Origin: Pseudonocardiales bacterium
Lineage (GTDB): Bacteria > Actinomycetota > Actinomycetes > Mycobacteriales > Pseudonocardiaceae
NCBI GenBank assembly: GCA_025465385.1
Contig: JAODNG010000184.1
Location: 1-8,869, forward strand
Direction of reading: 5' to 3'
DNA length: 8,869 nucleotides
Notes under the pieces: model-generated
Seen by the model: the letters and a program-made list of their open reading frames with translations, nothing else
Told to the model about the DNA's origin: nothing
The model's database searches: none
Part shown: piece after piece, positions 1 through 6,436 of the stretch
Position numbering within the stretch: position 1 is the stretch's first letter
How the letters are laid out: each line of letters opens with the position of its first letter
Position numbers and translations under genes: made by a program

Positions 1-2
1 TC

Positions 3-212
3 AACGCGGTCGCTCCTGGCTTCATCGAAACGCCGCTCCTGACCGAGGGGCTCACCCCGCTGAGCCGTCGGACTCTAGTCCGCGCTCACCCGATCGGCCG
101 GCTTGGCAATGCCACCGAGGTCACCGAGCTCGTCGCGTTCCTGCTCTCAGACCATGCCTCATTCATCACTGGCAGCTACCACCTCGTCGACGGCGGCTAC
201 TCGGCACAGTGA
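3..212 (+). CDS. Short-chain dehydrogenase/reductase, C-terminal fragment
   Basis: This is the last 69 residues of an SDR-family NAD(P)-dependent oxidoreductase; the start, the Rossmann GxxxGxG motif and the catalytic YxxxK lie outside the window. What is visible is the classic SDR tail. It has NAVAPGFIETPL right after where the catalytic helix would be, then GRLGNATEVTELVAFLLSDHASFITG and the closing VDGGY before the TGA stop. The 'P-E-V...FL.SD.ASFITG....DGG' ending is typical of the 'classical' SDRs such as FabG-like ketoacyl reductases and sugar or alcohol dehydrogenases, so the substrate cannot be assigned. The next gene on the same strand begins about 96 bases downstream, so co-transcription is possible but not shown. 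Family call is confident; specific function is unknown. Confidence 0.9.
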   Translation, partial: NAVAPGFIETPLLTEGLTPLSRRTLVRAHPIGRLGNATEVTELVAFLLSDHASFITGSYHLVDGGYSAQ

Positions 213-308
213 CTAACGCGGGGCGAACTTTGCATGCGCGGTCTATTCGGCTGTTTCACCGAAACTTTCAGCAGTGTTACTGACGTGATCGAATGAAAGT
301 AAGACCTG
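213..308. other. Intergenic gap between SDR and SGNH hydrolase genes
   Basis: The gap is 96 bases and less GC-rich than the flanking genes. It contains short inverted repeats: GTTTC-acc-GAAAC at 253-265, TTCGG/CCGAA at 246-263 and CAGT-gtt-ACTG around 274-284. These could act as a weak terminator for the SDR gene or as operator sites for the SGNH gene. None is long enough for a firm call and there is no T-run behind them. Confidence 0.3.
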
Positions 309-1211
309 TTGCAGGAGGCTCACACTTGCCCAGGGTATTGCCGTGTCGTTCTCGTTGCCGCAGCCGCCGTCCTCGGACTGCTTGGACTTCCCACCATCGG
401 CGCCGCCGAGGTGAGGAGCGCCGCGCAGCATTACGTCGCGCTCGGCGACTCCTACGCGTCGGGCCCGGGAATCCCCGAGCAGCGAGCGGATCCGATCGGC
501 TGCCAGCGCTCCACCCAGAACTACCCGGCGTTGCTCGCCCAGGAATTGCGCATCCGCGACTACACCGACGTGAGCTGCGGCGGCGCGAGGACCGATAACA
601 TGACGGCTCCGCAGCCGGTGCGGCCGGTCCACCACCCAGCACAGTTCGACGCGCTTCGCCCGGACACCGACCTGGTCACAATCACCATCGGTGGCAACGA
701 CATCAATATCGGTGACCTTTGGCTCGCCTGCGCCCAACTCGGTCCCACCGACCCGGCCGGCGATCCGTGTCAGCGGCAGGTCACCGCCGGTGGCACCGAC
801 CTCTACGCGGAGCGCATCGCCCTCGCAGCGCCGAAGGTCGGCCAAGCGCTGGAGGCGATCCGTCAGCGCTCGCCGCGCGCGACGGTGCTACTCGTGGGTT
901 ACCTACGAATCCTGCCGAGCGCAACCGGCTGCTACCCCACCTTTCCCATCGCCCGCGGTGACGTTCGCTACGTCGACGGGGTGGAGCAGCAGCTCACCGC
1001 CATGCTGGCTGATCAAGCCAGCAACCACGGCGCGGTGTTCGTCGACTCCTACGCGAGGTCACTCGGCCACGATGCCTGCCAACAGCCTGGCGTGAGATGG
1101 GTGGAGGGCACCGCTGCCACCACCGCTGCTGCCCCGGATCATCCCAACGCCCTCGGCATGCAAGAGGTAGCCCGTTTGGCCCTGGACACGCTCAACCGCA
1201 ACGGAGCGTAG
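309..1211 (+). CDS. Exported SGNH/GDSL-family esterase/lipase
   Basis: This is a secreted serine hydrolase of the SGNH (GDSL) superfamily, probably acting on ester bonds of lipids or acylated carbohydrates outside the cell. With the TTG start at 309 the product is 300 residues. A hydrophobic signal segment spans about residues 12-33 and ends near GAA-E. The nucleophile block GDSY lies at 46-49 (Ser48), the oxyanion Gly is in the SCGGART stretch (about 89-95), GGND is at 128-131, and the catalytic DHPN is at 277-280 (His278). Six cysteines in the mature part (65, 90, 141, 154, 208, 257) are placed as in Streptomyces SGNH lipases with three disulfides, which agrees with export. The start is uncertain. 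A good ribosome-binding site (AGGAGG, 312-317) lies inside this reading frame and points instead to TTG 326, which is in another frame (see findings). The substrate cannot be told from sequence. Confidence 0.88.
   Translation: MQEAHTCPGYCRVVLVAAAAVLGLLGLPTIGAAEVRSAAQHYVALGDSYASGPGIPEQRADPIGCQRSTQNYPALLAQELRIRDYTDVSCGGARTDNMTAPQPVRPVHHPAQFDALRPDTDLVTITIGGNDINIGDLWLACAQLGPTDPAGDPCQRQVTAGGTDLYAERIALAAPKVGQALEAIRQRSPRATVLLVGYLRILPSATGCYPTFPIARGDVRYVDGVEQQLTAMLADQASNHGAVFVDSYARSLGHDACQQPGVRWVEGTAATTAAAPDHPNALGMQEVARLALDTLNRNGA
312..328 (+). promoter_or_regulatory. Ribosome-binding site pointing to TTG 326, out of frame with the SGNH gene
   Basis: AGGAGG at 312-317 is followed eight bases later by TTG at 326-328. 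This is the best initiation signal near the SGNH gene, yet the TTG reads in the frame of ATG 293, not in the hydrolase frame. Reading MPRVLP from this TTG and then shifting frame would give a textbook signal peptide, so the site suggests an indel between about 326 and 350 or a different start. Confidence 0.45.
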
Positions 1212-1215
1212 TTTT
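1188..1215 (+). terminator. Possible terminator overlapping the end of the SGNH gene
   Basis: ACGCTC (1188-1193) pairs with GAGCGT (1204-1209) across a ten-base loop, followed by AGTTTT. The stem is only six base pairs and lies inside the last codons. It is a plausible but weak intrinsic terminator. Confidence 0.3.
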
Positions 1216-1321
1216 CCGAAGTCTCTATGTAACGGTGGCTCGTCACGCACCGATTCTCCCCGTACCGGACCTTGGCCGGGCAGGTGGCCGATTGAAGCAC
1301 CAGTACCTGGAGAGAGGCGAC

Positions 1322-1819
1322 ATGGCCGTAGCCTTCGCGTACCCCCAGACAGAGCAGTCCCGCTCGGCTGCGATCGGTGATGGCGCGGCGGGCAAACGCC
1401 CGACAAGGAAGCGGTGGCTGCGCGCCGCGACGGTGCTGTTCCTCATCGCGGTCGTCACTAACCTCGTCATCATCAGCATCATGGTCAACCGCAGTAATAC
1501 CGCCTCGACGGTCACGGCACATCCACAGACCCGGCCGCAGTCGGCACCGGCGGCCGCGCCCGCACTCCCGCCGGGCCTGGCCACCACATTCGGCGAGGGA
1601 AAGTATGTGGTGGGCACGGATATCGCCCCGGGCACCTATCGCACAACCGGGCCCTCCGGCCGCCTGGACTGCTACTGGGAGCGCCTCAAGGGCACCAACG
1701 CAGCAACCGACTCGATCATCGCCAACAATCTCGGGCGGGGCCCGGCCACCGTGACGATCGACAATAGCGATGGCGCGTTCCAGACCCGGTGGTGCAGCAC
1801 CTGGTACAAGGTCAGCTGA
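1322..1819 (+). CDS. Single-pass membrane protein with small extracytoplasmic domain
   Basis: The product is 165 residues. The ATG at 1322 is chosen because GGAGAGAGG (1309-1317) sits directly upstream; an open frame continues further up but has no comparable signal. A cytoplasmic N-terminus of about 32 residues ends in a basic cluster (KRPTRKRWLR, 25-34), followed by one transmembrane helix (about 35-55). Then comes a Pro/Ala-rich linker (60-88) and a compact outer domain from about 90. That domain starts with FGEGKYVVGTDIAPGTYRT, a motif I recognise as recurrent in small exported actinobacterial proteins, and ends RWCSTWYKVS. Cys117 and Cys158 are placed to form one disulfide. The topology is probably type II (N-in). 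The function is unknown; cell-surface binding or sensing are guesses only. The gene overlaps the convergent regulator gene by eight bases. Confidence 0.85.
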   Translation: MAVAFAYPQTEQSRSAAIGDGAAGKRPTRKRWLRAATVLFLIAVVTNLVIISIMVNRSNTASTVTAHPQTRPQSAPAAAPALPPGLATTFGEGKYVVGTDIAPGTYRTTGPSGRLDCYWERLKGTNAATDSIIANNLGRGPATVTIDNSDGAFQTRWCSTWYKVS

Positions 1820-1821
1820 CC
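1810..1821. repeat. 12-base perfect palindrome spanning two convergent stop codons
   Basis: GGTCAGCTGACC reads the same on both strands. It encodes the final Val-Ser-stop of both convergent genes: ...KVS on the plus strand and ...LPVS on the minus strand. It has no loop, so it is not a conventional hairpin terminator. Confidence 0.9.
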
Positions 1822-2777
1822 GGCAATACTGCTCGCCTGGCAAAGCGCATGGCCACAGTGGTGCCGGTAGGGCTGGCGTGCGTGGTGAGAACATCTGCAA
1901 GGTGGCGCGCTATCCAGATGCCCCTGCCGCGTCGAGCGCCGGTGCTGGGTCGCTGGTAGCCGGTGGTCGCAGGAATGCAGCCGCGGCCACGGTCGTCGAC
2001 CTGGACGAACAAGGCGTCGGGAGTGGTCCAACCCCGCACGCAGGCGGGCGGCTGACCGTGCTCCAGGGCGTTGGTGGCGATCTCGTCGACCGCTATCACG
2101 ATGTCGTCTGTGTCCTCGTCGCCCATACCGCAGCTGGCACCCCAGCTACGTAGTCGCCGACGTAGCCTTCCGAGATCATCGGACGAGTCGAGGTGCACGG
2201 CCAGATCGAGATCAGCGGGCGCAGCTGGCGGTGATCTTTGATCCCGGGTGAGGTAGTCGATGGGAAGACAATACTCGGGATTGGGGATCAAACCGCTCGT
2301 GTCCAGCAGCTGAGAATGGACCGCCCGGACCTGCGCCAGCACGTCGGGTGGGTAGCGGCGCTGGTCCCACAGACACACCACCGGATATCCATAGGGCGCG
2401 TAGACCTCGTTGGCCATCGATTCGTATCTCAGAAATTGACTCACCCGGTCGGGATTGCTGTCCGCATCGAACTCCCCAATCACCCGAGTGCGGACGCCGC
2501 CGCGGTACTGCTGGTCGAGGTAGCTAGCGAACCCCTCGAACATCTGGCCCAGCCGGTCATAGGACACCCCAGCGGACCCCCACTGCACGAGGTCGGCGCC
2601 GTCACCGAGCGCGTCATGCAACACTCGGCGTGCATCCTCTGAGATCACGGCAAGGATGTTTTCGCGGCGGCGTAGGCCCTCATCAAGGTAAGGCAATAAC
2701 AGGTCACGCAGTTGCTCGTCAGAGGCATAGAGGACCGCGGCGTGGACGAACTCCCCCGTGGGCGCACCCGCACTCAT
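1812..2777 (-). CDS. MEDS sensor plus HATPase (anti-sigma-factor-type) regulatory protein
   Basis: This 321-residue protein fuses two cytoplasmic domains. Residues about 8-165 form a MEDS (MEthanogen/methylotroph, DcmR Sensory) domain. Visible marks are FVHAAVLYASDEQLRDLLLPYLDEGL at the start, the VISEDARR strand-helix, and the FLRYESMANEV helix. Residues about 188-315 form a GHKL ATPase of the RsbW/SpoIIAB type: N-box DEIATNALEHG (231-241), G1 box DDRGRG (261-266) and G2 region GRGIWIARHLAD (284-295). Such proteins are known or proposed to bind and phosphorylate STAS anti-sigma antagonists, or to bind sigma factors, thereby controlling stress sigma activity; here the MEDS part would supply a ligand or redox signal. 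No STAS or sigma gene lies in the window. The ATG at 2777 has no clear Shine-Dalgarno, and no alternative start exists before the upstream in-frame stop. A SigF/SigB-like promoter lies about 80 bases upstream. Confidence 0.9.
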   Translation of the reverse strand: MSAGAPTGEFVHAAVLYASDEQLRDLLLPYLDEGLRRRENILAVISEDARRVLHDALGDGADLVQWGSAGVSYDRLGQMFEGFASYLDQQYRGGVRTRVIGEFDADSNPDRVSQFLRYESMANEVYAPYGYPVVCLWDQRRYPPDVLAQVRAVHSQLLDTSGLIPNPEYCLPIDYLTRDQRSPPAAPADLDLAVHLDSSDDLGRLRRRLRSWGASCGMGDEDTDDIVIAVDEIATNALEHGQPPACVRGWTTPDALFVQVDDRGRGCIPATTGYQRPSTGARRGRGIWIARHLADVLTTHASPTGTTVAMRFARRAVLPVS

Positions 2778-2859
2778 GACGTCGTCTGCGCAACGCCGAA
2801 GTCGACACCGCGATCACTAGCCGCCTCGGCCACACCATCGCAAGTCATAGGAAATCGGG

Positions 2860-2885
2860 TTACCCAGTCTTGACCGACTTACACC
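2860..2885 (-). promoter_or_regulatory. Putative stress-sigma (SigF/SigB-type) promoter for the MEDS-HATPase gene
   Basis: On the minus strand GGTGT (2885-2881) is followed after exactly 15 bases by GGGTAA (2865-2860). The known consensus for actinobacterial general-stress sigma factors is GGTTT - 15 to 17 bases - GGGTA(T). The match is 4 of 5 in the -35 element and perfect in the GGGTA core. A start site near 2853 would give a leader of about 75 bases before the ATG at 2777. This is inference from motif and spacing. Confidence 0.5.
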
Positions 2886-2905
2886 CCCAGTGGCGCACGA
2901 GATGG

Positions 2906-3418
2906 TCAACCCTTGTCATCCACGTCGTACACCTCGGCCGCAGGCGTCGCGAGCAACAGCTCGGCCATCTCACGCTTCAGGACGGTCAAGCGGTCCTCCT
3001 GCTCAGCCGTCCGCTGCTCCATCCCCGCCAGCGCGATGAACTCCGTACTCACGTAGCCGTCACGAAGAGCCACCGTCACGTTTCGTCCGCGGTAGCCGAG
3101 CCGGAAGACGAAGCGCTCGTGCGTCGGACCCCGTTCGGGACGCACTAACGCATCGTCGACGACGTACCGGCCCTCCGTCACCGCACGGGTGACCATCTCG
3201 AACGCATCGCGCGCGCCCGGTCCGGCGAAAGCCGTTTGCACCTCGATCTCGCGCCGCTCCGCCAGGCCGCCGGGCTCGAGCAGCGGCAGTACCCGTTCCA
3301 TCACCTTCATGGCGTGCGCCACCCCGCCCGGGGAACCCGGCCCGTGGTAGAGCATTACGTCGTCGAATGTATAAACCAGCGTGCTGCCTTGGTCGGTAAG
3401 CTCGATCGTGCTGATCAT
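2906..3418 (-). CDS. Conserved-looking hypothetical cytoplasmic protein, 170 residues
   Basis: I do not recognise the family. The start at ATG 3418 is chosen because GAAGGAG lies five to six bases upstream (3424-3430); an in-frame ATG at 3475 would add 19 Arg-rich residues and lacks that support. The product opens MISTIELTDQGSTLVYTFDD and has a VMLYHGPGSPGGVAHAMKVM segment (21-40), then mixed alpha/beta sequence including the strand pair RFVFRLGYRGRNVTVALRDG (102-121). It ends with a charged helix (about 134-155, EQRTAEQEDRLTVLKREMAEL) that could form a coiled coil, and an acidic tail YDVDDKG. There is no signal peptide, membrane helix or obvious metal-binding cluster. It diverges from the 210-residue gene at 3483 across a 64-base gap and lies 128 bases upstream of the MEDS-HATPase gene on the same strand, so co-transcription with the latter is possible. 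Confidence 0.8.
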   Translation of the reverse strand: MISTIELTDQGSTLVYTFDDVMLYHGPGSPGGVAHAMKVMERVLPLLEPGGLAERREIEVQTAFAGPGARDAFEMVTRAVTEGRYVVDDALVRPERGPTHERFVFRLGYRGRNVTVALRDGYVSTEFIALAGMEQRTAEQEDRLTVLKREMAELLLATPAAEVYDVDDKG

Positions 3419-3482
3419 CGGCGCTCCTTCACAGCTGGGCGGACGCTCGTCGCACCGGCGTCGACGTGGGATCATCGCCCCG
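3419..3482. promoter_or_regulatory. Divergent intergenic region between two hypothetical genes
   Basis: The 64 bases separate back-to-back start codons (minus-strand ATG 3418, plus-strand ATG 3483), so promoters for both must lie here or inside the opposing coding ends. The ribosome-binding site GAAGGAG of the minus-strand gene is at 3424-3430. I see no clear -10/-35 pair for either gene. Confidence 0.4.
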
Positions 3483-4115
3483 ATGATCCCTCACCATCCG
3501 CTCCGACCGGTCACGGCCGTGCGCTGGCGCTTTGACGGCGAGATCGCCTCCTTCGGGACGACCTCGGGCCACCGCATCGTTGTCGGACGATGGCCGGTGT
3601 CGCCTTTCGGCCCCATCGGCGATGTCATGATCGAAACTCCCGATGGAACCAGATTGTTGATCGCGCCGAGCGACGAGGTGGCCCGGTTCGTGGCCAGCAC
3701 CTACCGCTTCGATTCCGTCGAAGTCGCACCGGTGGAGGTGATCCGCCAGCCGGGGCGGGTGGCGGTGGCGGCAGGACGGCTGCGCGCCGATCTGATCGTA
3801 GGATCAAGAGGTTGGCTCGGGCTGCTTCTACGAGCCGTGCCGCGTCGAGTAGCCACTGCCCCGGCGTGGGCGACTCTGGTCGACCCGTTGGTCCGAACCG
3901 TGCTCCCCGGCGTGCGCACCCGGGGTAGCGCCGGCGCCGGGCGAAGGGAGTGGTACGGCGCTTGGGATTTCCATCCACTGGTGTCCGTCACCGCCAGCTG
4001 GCAGGGGGCCGAGCTCGGGACCATGGCCGAGGTCCGCCCGCCGGTCCGGTTCGGCTTTGGCTCGACGCCACGCCGACCCTCGATCGTGGCCCTGACCACC
4101 ACGGTGCAGCTATGA
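3483..4115 (+). CDS. Hypothetical protein, 210 residues, actinobacterial type
   Basis: No domain with known function is recognised. The ATG at 3483 is the natural start next to the divergent gene; the ribosome-binding site is weak (GTGGGA near 3468). A downstream GTG at the AVRW position is an alternative. Features in order: TAVRWRFDGEIASFGTTSGHRIVVGRWPVSPFGPIGDVMIE (11-51), a Gly- and Trp-rich beta-like region; DGTRLLIAPSDEVARFVASTY (54-74); a more variable hydrophobic middle (105-125, WLGLLLRAVP) with basic residues that is too short and polar for a sure membrane helix; and a Trp-rich end WYGAWDFHPL (157-166) and FGFGSTPRRPS (190-200). The body resembles a recurrent actinobacterial uncharacterised protein with conserved GRWPxSPFGP, but I cannot give a family number. 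The gene ends one base before the convergent gene at 4117. Confidence 0.82.
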   Translation: MIPHHPLRPVTAVRWRFDGEIASFGTTSGHRIVVGRWPVSPFGPIGDVMIETPDGTRLLIAPSDEVARFVASTYRFDSVEVAPVEVIRQPGRVAVAAGRLRADLIVGSRGWLGLLLRAVPRRVATAPAWATLVDPLVRTVLPGVRTRGSAGAGRREWYGAWDFHPLVSVTASWQGAELGTMAEVRPPVRFGFGSTPRRPSIVALTTTVQL

Positions 4116-4116
4116 G

Positions 4117-4431
4117 TCACGGCCGCCACTCCTCCCGCCAATCGGGATGCGCGTCGTACACCGAGGCGACCAACCCCAACATGGTGTCGTCGTGCTGGTG
4201 GTGAATTTCCCTGCGGAGGAACGCGGCCTTCTCGACGAACGGCACGGGAACACGATCCTCTGTCGCCTGCACCGGGCCGCCCACCAGGAGCAACCCGCGG
4301 TGATCGTCGGTGCGCATGATCCGCAACCGGCCGCGGCGCTCAGCTTCGTCGATGTATGGAAGTTCGCCTGCCTCAAATCGCCGCTCGTCGTCGGCAAGCC
4401 GGTCGAGCACGAAGTCATTCAGGTCATCCAT
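4117..4431 (-). CDS. DUF6221-like small protein
   Basis: This 104-residue cytoplasmic protein begins MDDLNDFVLDRLADDERRFEAG, a start typical of the DUF6221 family, whose members open with a 'DDL..F...RL..DE' helix. It ends LVASVYDAHPDWREEWRP, matching the family's very characteristic 'LA.VYADHPDYREEWRP' C-terminus. The middle (IMRTDDHRGLLLVGGPVQATEDRV) is less typical, so this is a divergent member. DUF6221 proteins are small, common in actinomycetes and uncharacterised; many occur near mobile or accessory regions. The ATG at 4431 has only a weak GGGG-type ribosome-binding site and no better start lies upstream. A second reading frame over the same DNA is a shadow. Confidence 0.82.
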   Translation of the reverse strand: MDDLNDFVLDRLADDERRFEAGELPYIDEAERRGRLRIMRTDDHRGLLLVGGPVQATEDRVPVPFVEKAAFLRREIHHQHDDTMLGLVASVYDAHPDWREEWRP

Positions 4432-4633
4432 GTCGGCCCCGTCGCTGTCCGCAATTCCACGATCCTGCCGCCGGCTCGGGTCCGAGCGTAGCGTTACGCG
4501 AGGACCGTGCGGAGCGCAGCGTTTGGCGGCCGCGTTGGGGGATCACCCGGCTTGTCTACCCGTCGGGGGAGCGCCACTATCGCCCGATACGACAAGACAG
4601 GGACATCACAGGACGCTGAGACCAGGCGCCCGC
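4432..4633. other. Intergenic region without a gene
   Basis: These 202 bases lie between two minus-strand genes and must carry the end of the oxidoreductase transcript and possibly the promoter of the DUF6221-like gene. I see a small hairpin GCGTA-gcgt-TACGC (4486-4499) and no convincing terminator, promoter or small gene. Open frames crossing it have poor codon use. Confidence 0.4.
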
Positions 4634-6352
4634 TCACAGGTCGAGGGTGAGCCGTTCGCTGCGGGCACGGGAGACGCAGATCAGCATCGCGCCAGCCGCG
4701 CGCTCCGCACTGCTGAGCAATCTGTCGCGGTGGTCGGGTTCGCCGGCGAGGACCGCGGTGCGGCATGCACCACAAACTCCTTGCTCACATCCAGTCGAGA
4801 CCGCAGGAGTGACGTCGCGGATCGCCTGCAGGACGCTCCGGTCGGCGGGCACGTTGACGATGCGCCCGGTACGGCCTAGCTCAACGTAGAGTGCGGCGCC
4901 CCCACTGGCAGCGGTGCCGACGAAAGGTTCACTGTGCAGGCGCAGATCCGGCCTAGTGGCGACCCGCTCCTGCACCGCATCCAACATCCGGTCCGGGCCG
5001 CAGCAGTAGACAGCGGTGCCCGTCGGCACAGCACCGATGATCGCGTCCAGGTCCGGGCGGCCGCATTCATCTGCGGGCATCACCTCGACCCGGTCGGGGC
5101 CCAGCGCACGGATCTCGTCGAGGAACGCCATGCTGGCTCGGCGTCGGCCGGCGTAGACCAGTTTCCATTCGCCACCCGCGGCGGCCACCCGTGCCACCAT
5201 CGCGATCATCGCGGTGATGCCGATCCCGCCGGCGATGAACAAGTAGGCCGGGCTGGGCACCAGCGGAAAATGGTTCCGCGGGCCTTGAACGGCGATCAGC
5301 TGGCCGGCTCGGGCGTCGGTGTGCACTTCCACCGATCCGCCGCGCCCGCCGGGAACCTGGAGGATCGCGATCCGGTAGGAATGGGTGTCGTCCGGGTCGC
5401 CGCACAGCGAGTACTGCCGACGCCGGCCCGAGGGCAGGGCGAGCTCAATGTGGGCTCCCGGCTCCCACCTCGGCAATGGCTTTCCATCAGGAGAATTCAG
5501 CCGCAATGACAAGACATTGTCGGCCTCCCACGTCGTCTGGCCGATAAGCAGCCGCATCTCAGTGGCGGATGCCGGAGCGGGGTTCGCCGTCCTCGGCTGC
5601 GGCTCGAGGGGTACGTGCGTCTCCGTGTCCCGCGGATCCCCGAGCGCCGCTGCGGCTGTGCCAGCGGGTCTCGCGGTGAGGAGGCGCAACGCCGCCAGAA
5701 ACAGAATCACCGTTCCCGTGACAAGGCTCGACCAGTGCAAGATCGGGTTGGTGGTGTCACTACCGGCAAGCACGGTGTGCGCGCTGGCCAGGCCGAACAG
5801 AGGGAACGCCAGCAGATGCAGACGGCGCCACCATCGCCAGGACAGTACAGCCCGCGCCGAGGAGGTCAGCGCGAGCGCGGTAAGGAGGTAGACGGCCAGC
5901 ACCCCGCAACCCTGGGCCACCGGTTTGTCCGGCCGGACAAACGGAACGATCAGCTCTTGCACGCCGATCCGCAACTGGTCGGAGCTGAGGACCGAGGCCA
6001 GGTGGATTCCGGTGAAGACCACTGCGAGCGGTCCGACGAACTCGTGTAAGCCCTGCGTCCACCTACGGGTGCGTCCTCGCGCGAGCTGCGTGCCGAGCAG
6101 CAGTCCGCCTATCACCGAGGCCGCGAGCAACGCCCAGGCTAGGAGACCGGACGCGCGGGCTACGTACCACCACACCAGCGAGTCGACCTGCTCTCGGACG
6201 GCTCCCGCCGACCCAGAGGTGGCCAGTTGAATCACCGATGCCGGCGAGGACTTGATGCCGAACCCTCCGACAAGCGCACCCAGCGCGAGCGCGCTGAAAC
6301 ATCCCGTCATGGCGATCGAACCAGCCCAGATGATCGCTCGACGCCGCTCCAT
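4634..6352 (-). CDS. Membrane haem b / flavin / [2Fe-2S] oxidoreductase fusion
   Basis: The 572-residue protein joins a ferric-reductase-like membrane domain to a phthalate-dioxygenase-reductase (PDR)-like module. About six transmembrane helices lie within residues 6-226. Four histidines in two pairs (103/117 and 179/192, in GLHEF, GIHLA, RLHLL, SAHTV) have the spacing of bis-His haem ligands in the YedZ/MsrQ-NOX superfamily. After a Pro/Ala linker (about 230-262) comes the flavin barrel with RQYSLCG (312-318), then the NAD(P) domain with GGIGITAM (375-382) and CCGPDRM (450-456). A C-terminal plant-type ferredoxin domain carries Cys522, 527, 530 and 559 (CEQGVCGAC motif). Electrons from NAD(P)H would pass via flavin to either the cluster or the haems. 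Start: ATG 6352 has GGAG five bases upstream; a GTG at 6436 would add 28 residues that look neither membrane-like nor conserved. No oxygenase partner is adjacent. Domain calls are firm; acceptor and role are inference. Confidence 0.92.
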   Translation of the reverse strand: MERRRAIIWAGSIAMTGCFSALALGALVGGFGIKSSPASVIQLATSGSAGAVREQVDSLVWWYVARASGLLAWALLAASVIGGLLLGTQLARGRTRRWTQGLHEFVGPLAVVFTGIHLASVLSSDQLRIGVQELIVPFVRPDKPVAQGCGVLAVYLLTALALTSSARAVLSWRWWRRLHLLAFPLFGLASAHTVLAGSDTTNPILHWSSLVTGTVILFLAALRLLTARPAGTAAAALGDPRDTETHVPLEPQPRTANPAPASATEMRLLIGQTTWEADNVLSLRLNSPDGKPLPRWEPGAHIELALPSGRRRQYSLCGDPDDTHSYRIAILQVPGGRGGSVEVHTDARAGQLIAVQGPRNHFPLVPSPAYLFIAGGIGITAMIAMVARVAAAGGEWKLVYAGRRRASMAFLDEIRALGPDRVEVMPADECGRPDLDAIIGAVPTGTAVYCCGPDRMLDAVQERVATRPDLRLHSEPFVGTAASGGAALYVELGRTGRIVNVPADRSVLQAIRDVTPAVSTGCEQGVCGACRTAVLAGEPDHRDRLLSSAERAAGAMLICVSRARSERLTLDL

Positions 6353-6436
6353 AGCCGCTCCGTGAGTGTCCAGAATTCGGTGACCTGGGGCAGCCAGACC
6401 CGATTTAAGAAAGGTGCCTAGAGCGCCCCCGCTCAC

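Noticed and set aside
243..845. 200-residue minus-strand frame opposite the SGNH gene
   Set aside because: It is antisense to a gene with clear catalytic motifs; the translation has no domain features.
1139..1900. 253-residue minus-strand frame across the membrane-protein gene
   Set aside because: Antisense shadow; the plus-strand product has a ribosome-binding site, membrane helix and conserved-looking domain.
4110..4418. Second minus-strand frame over the DUF6221-like gene
   Set aside because: The other frame (4117-4431) carries the characteristic family N- and C-terminal motifs.
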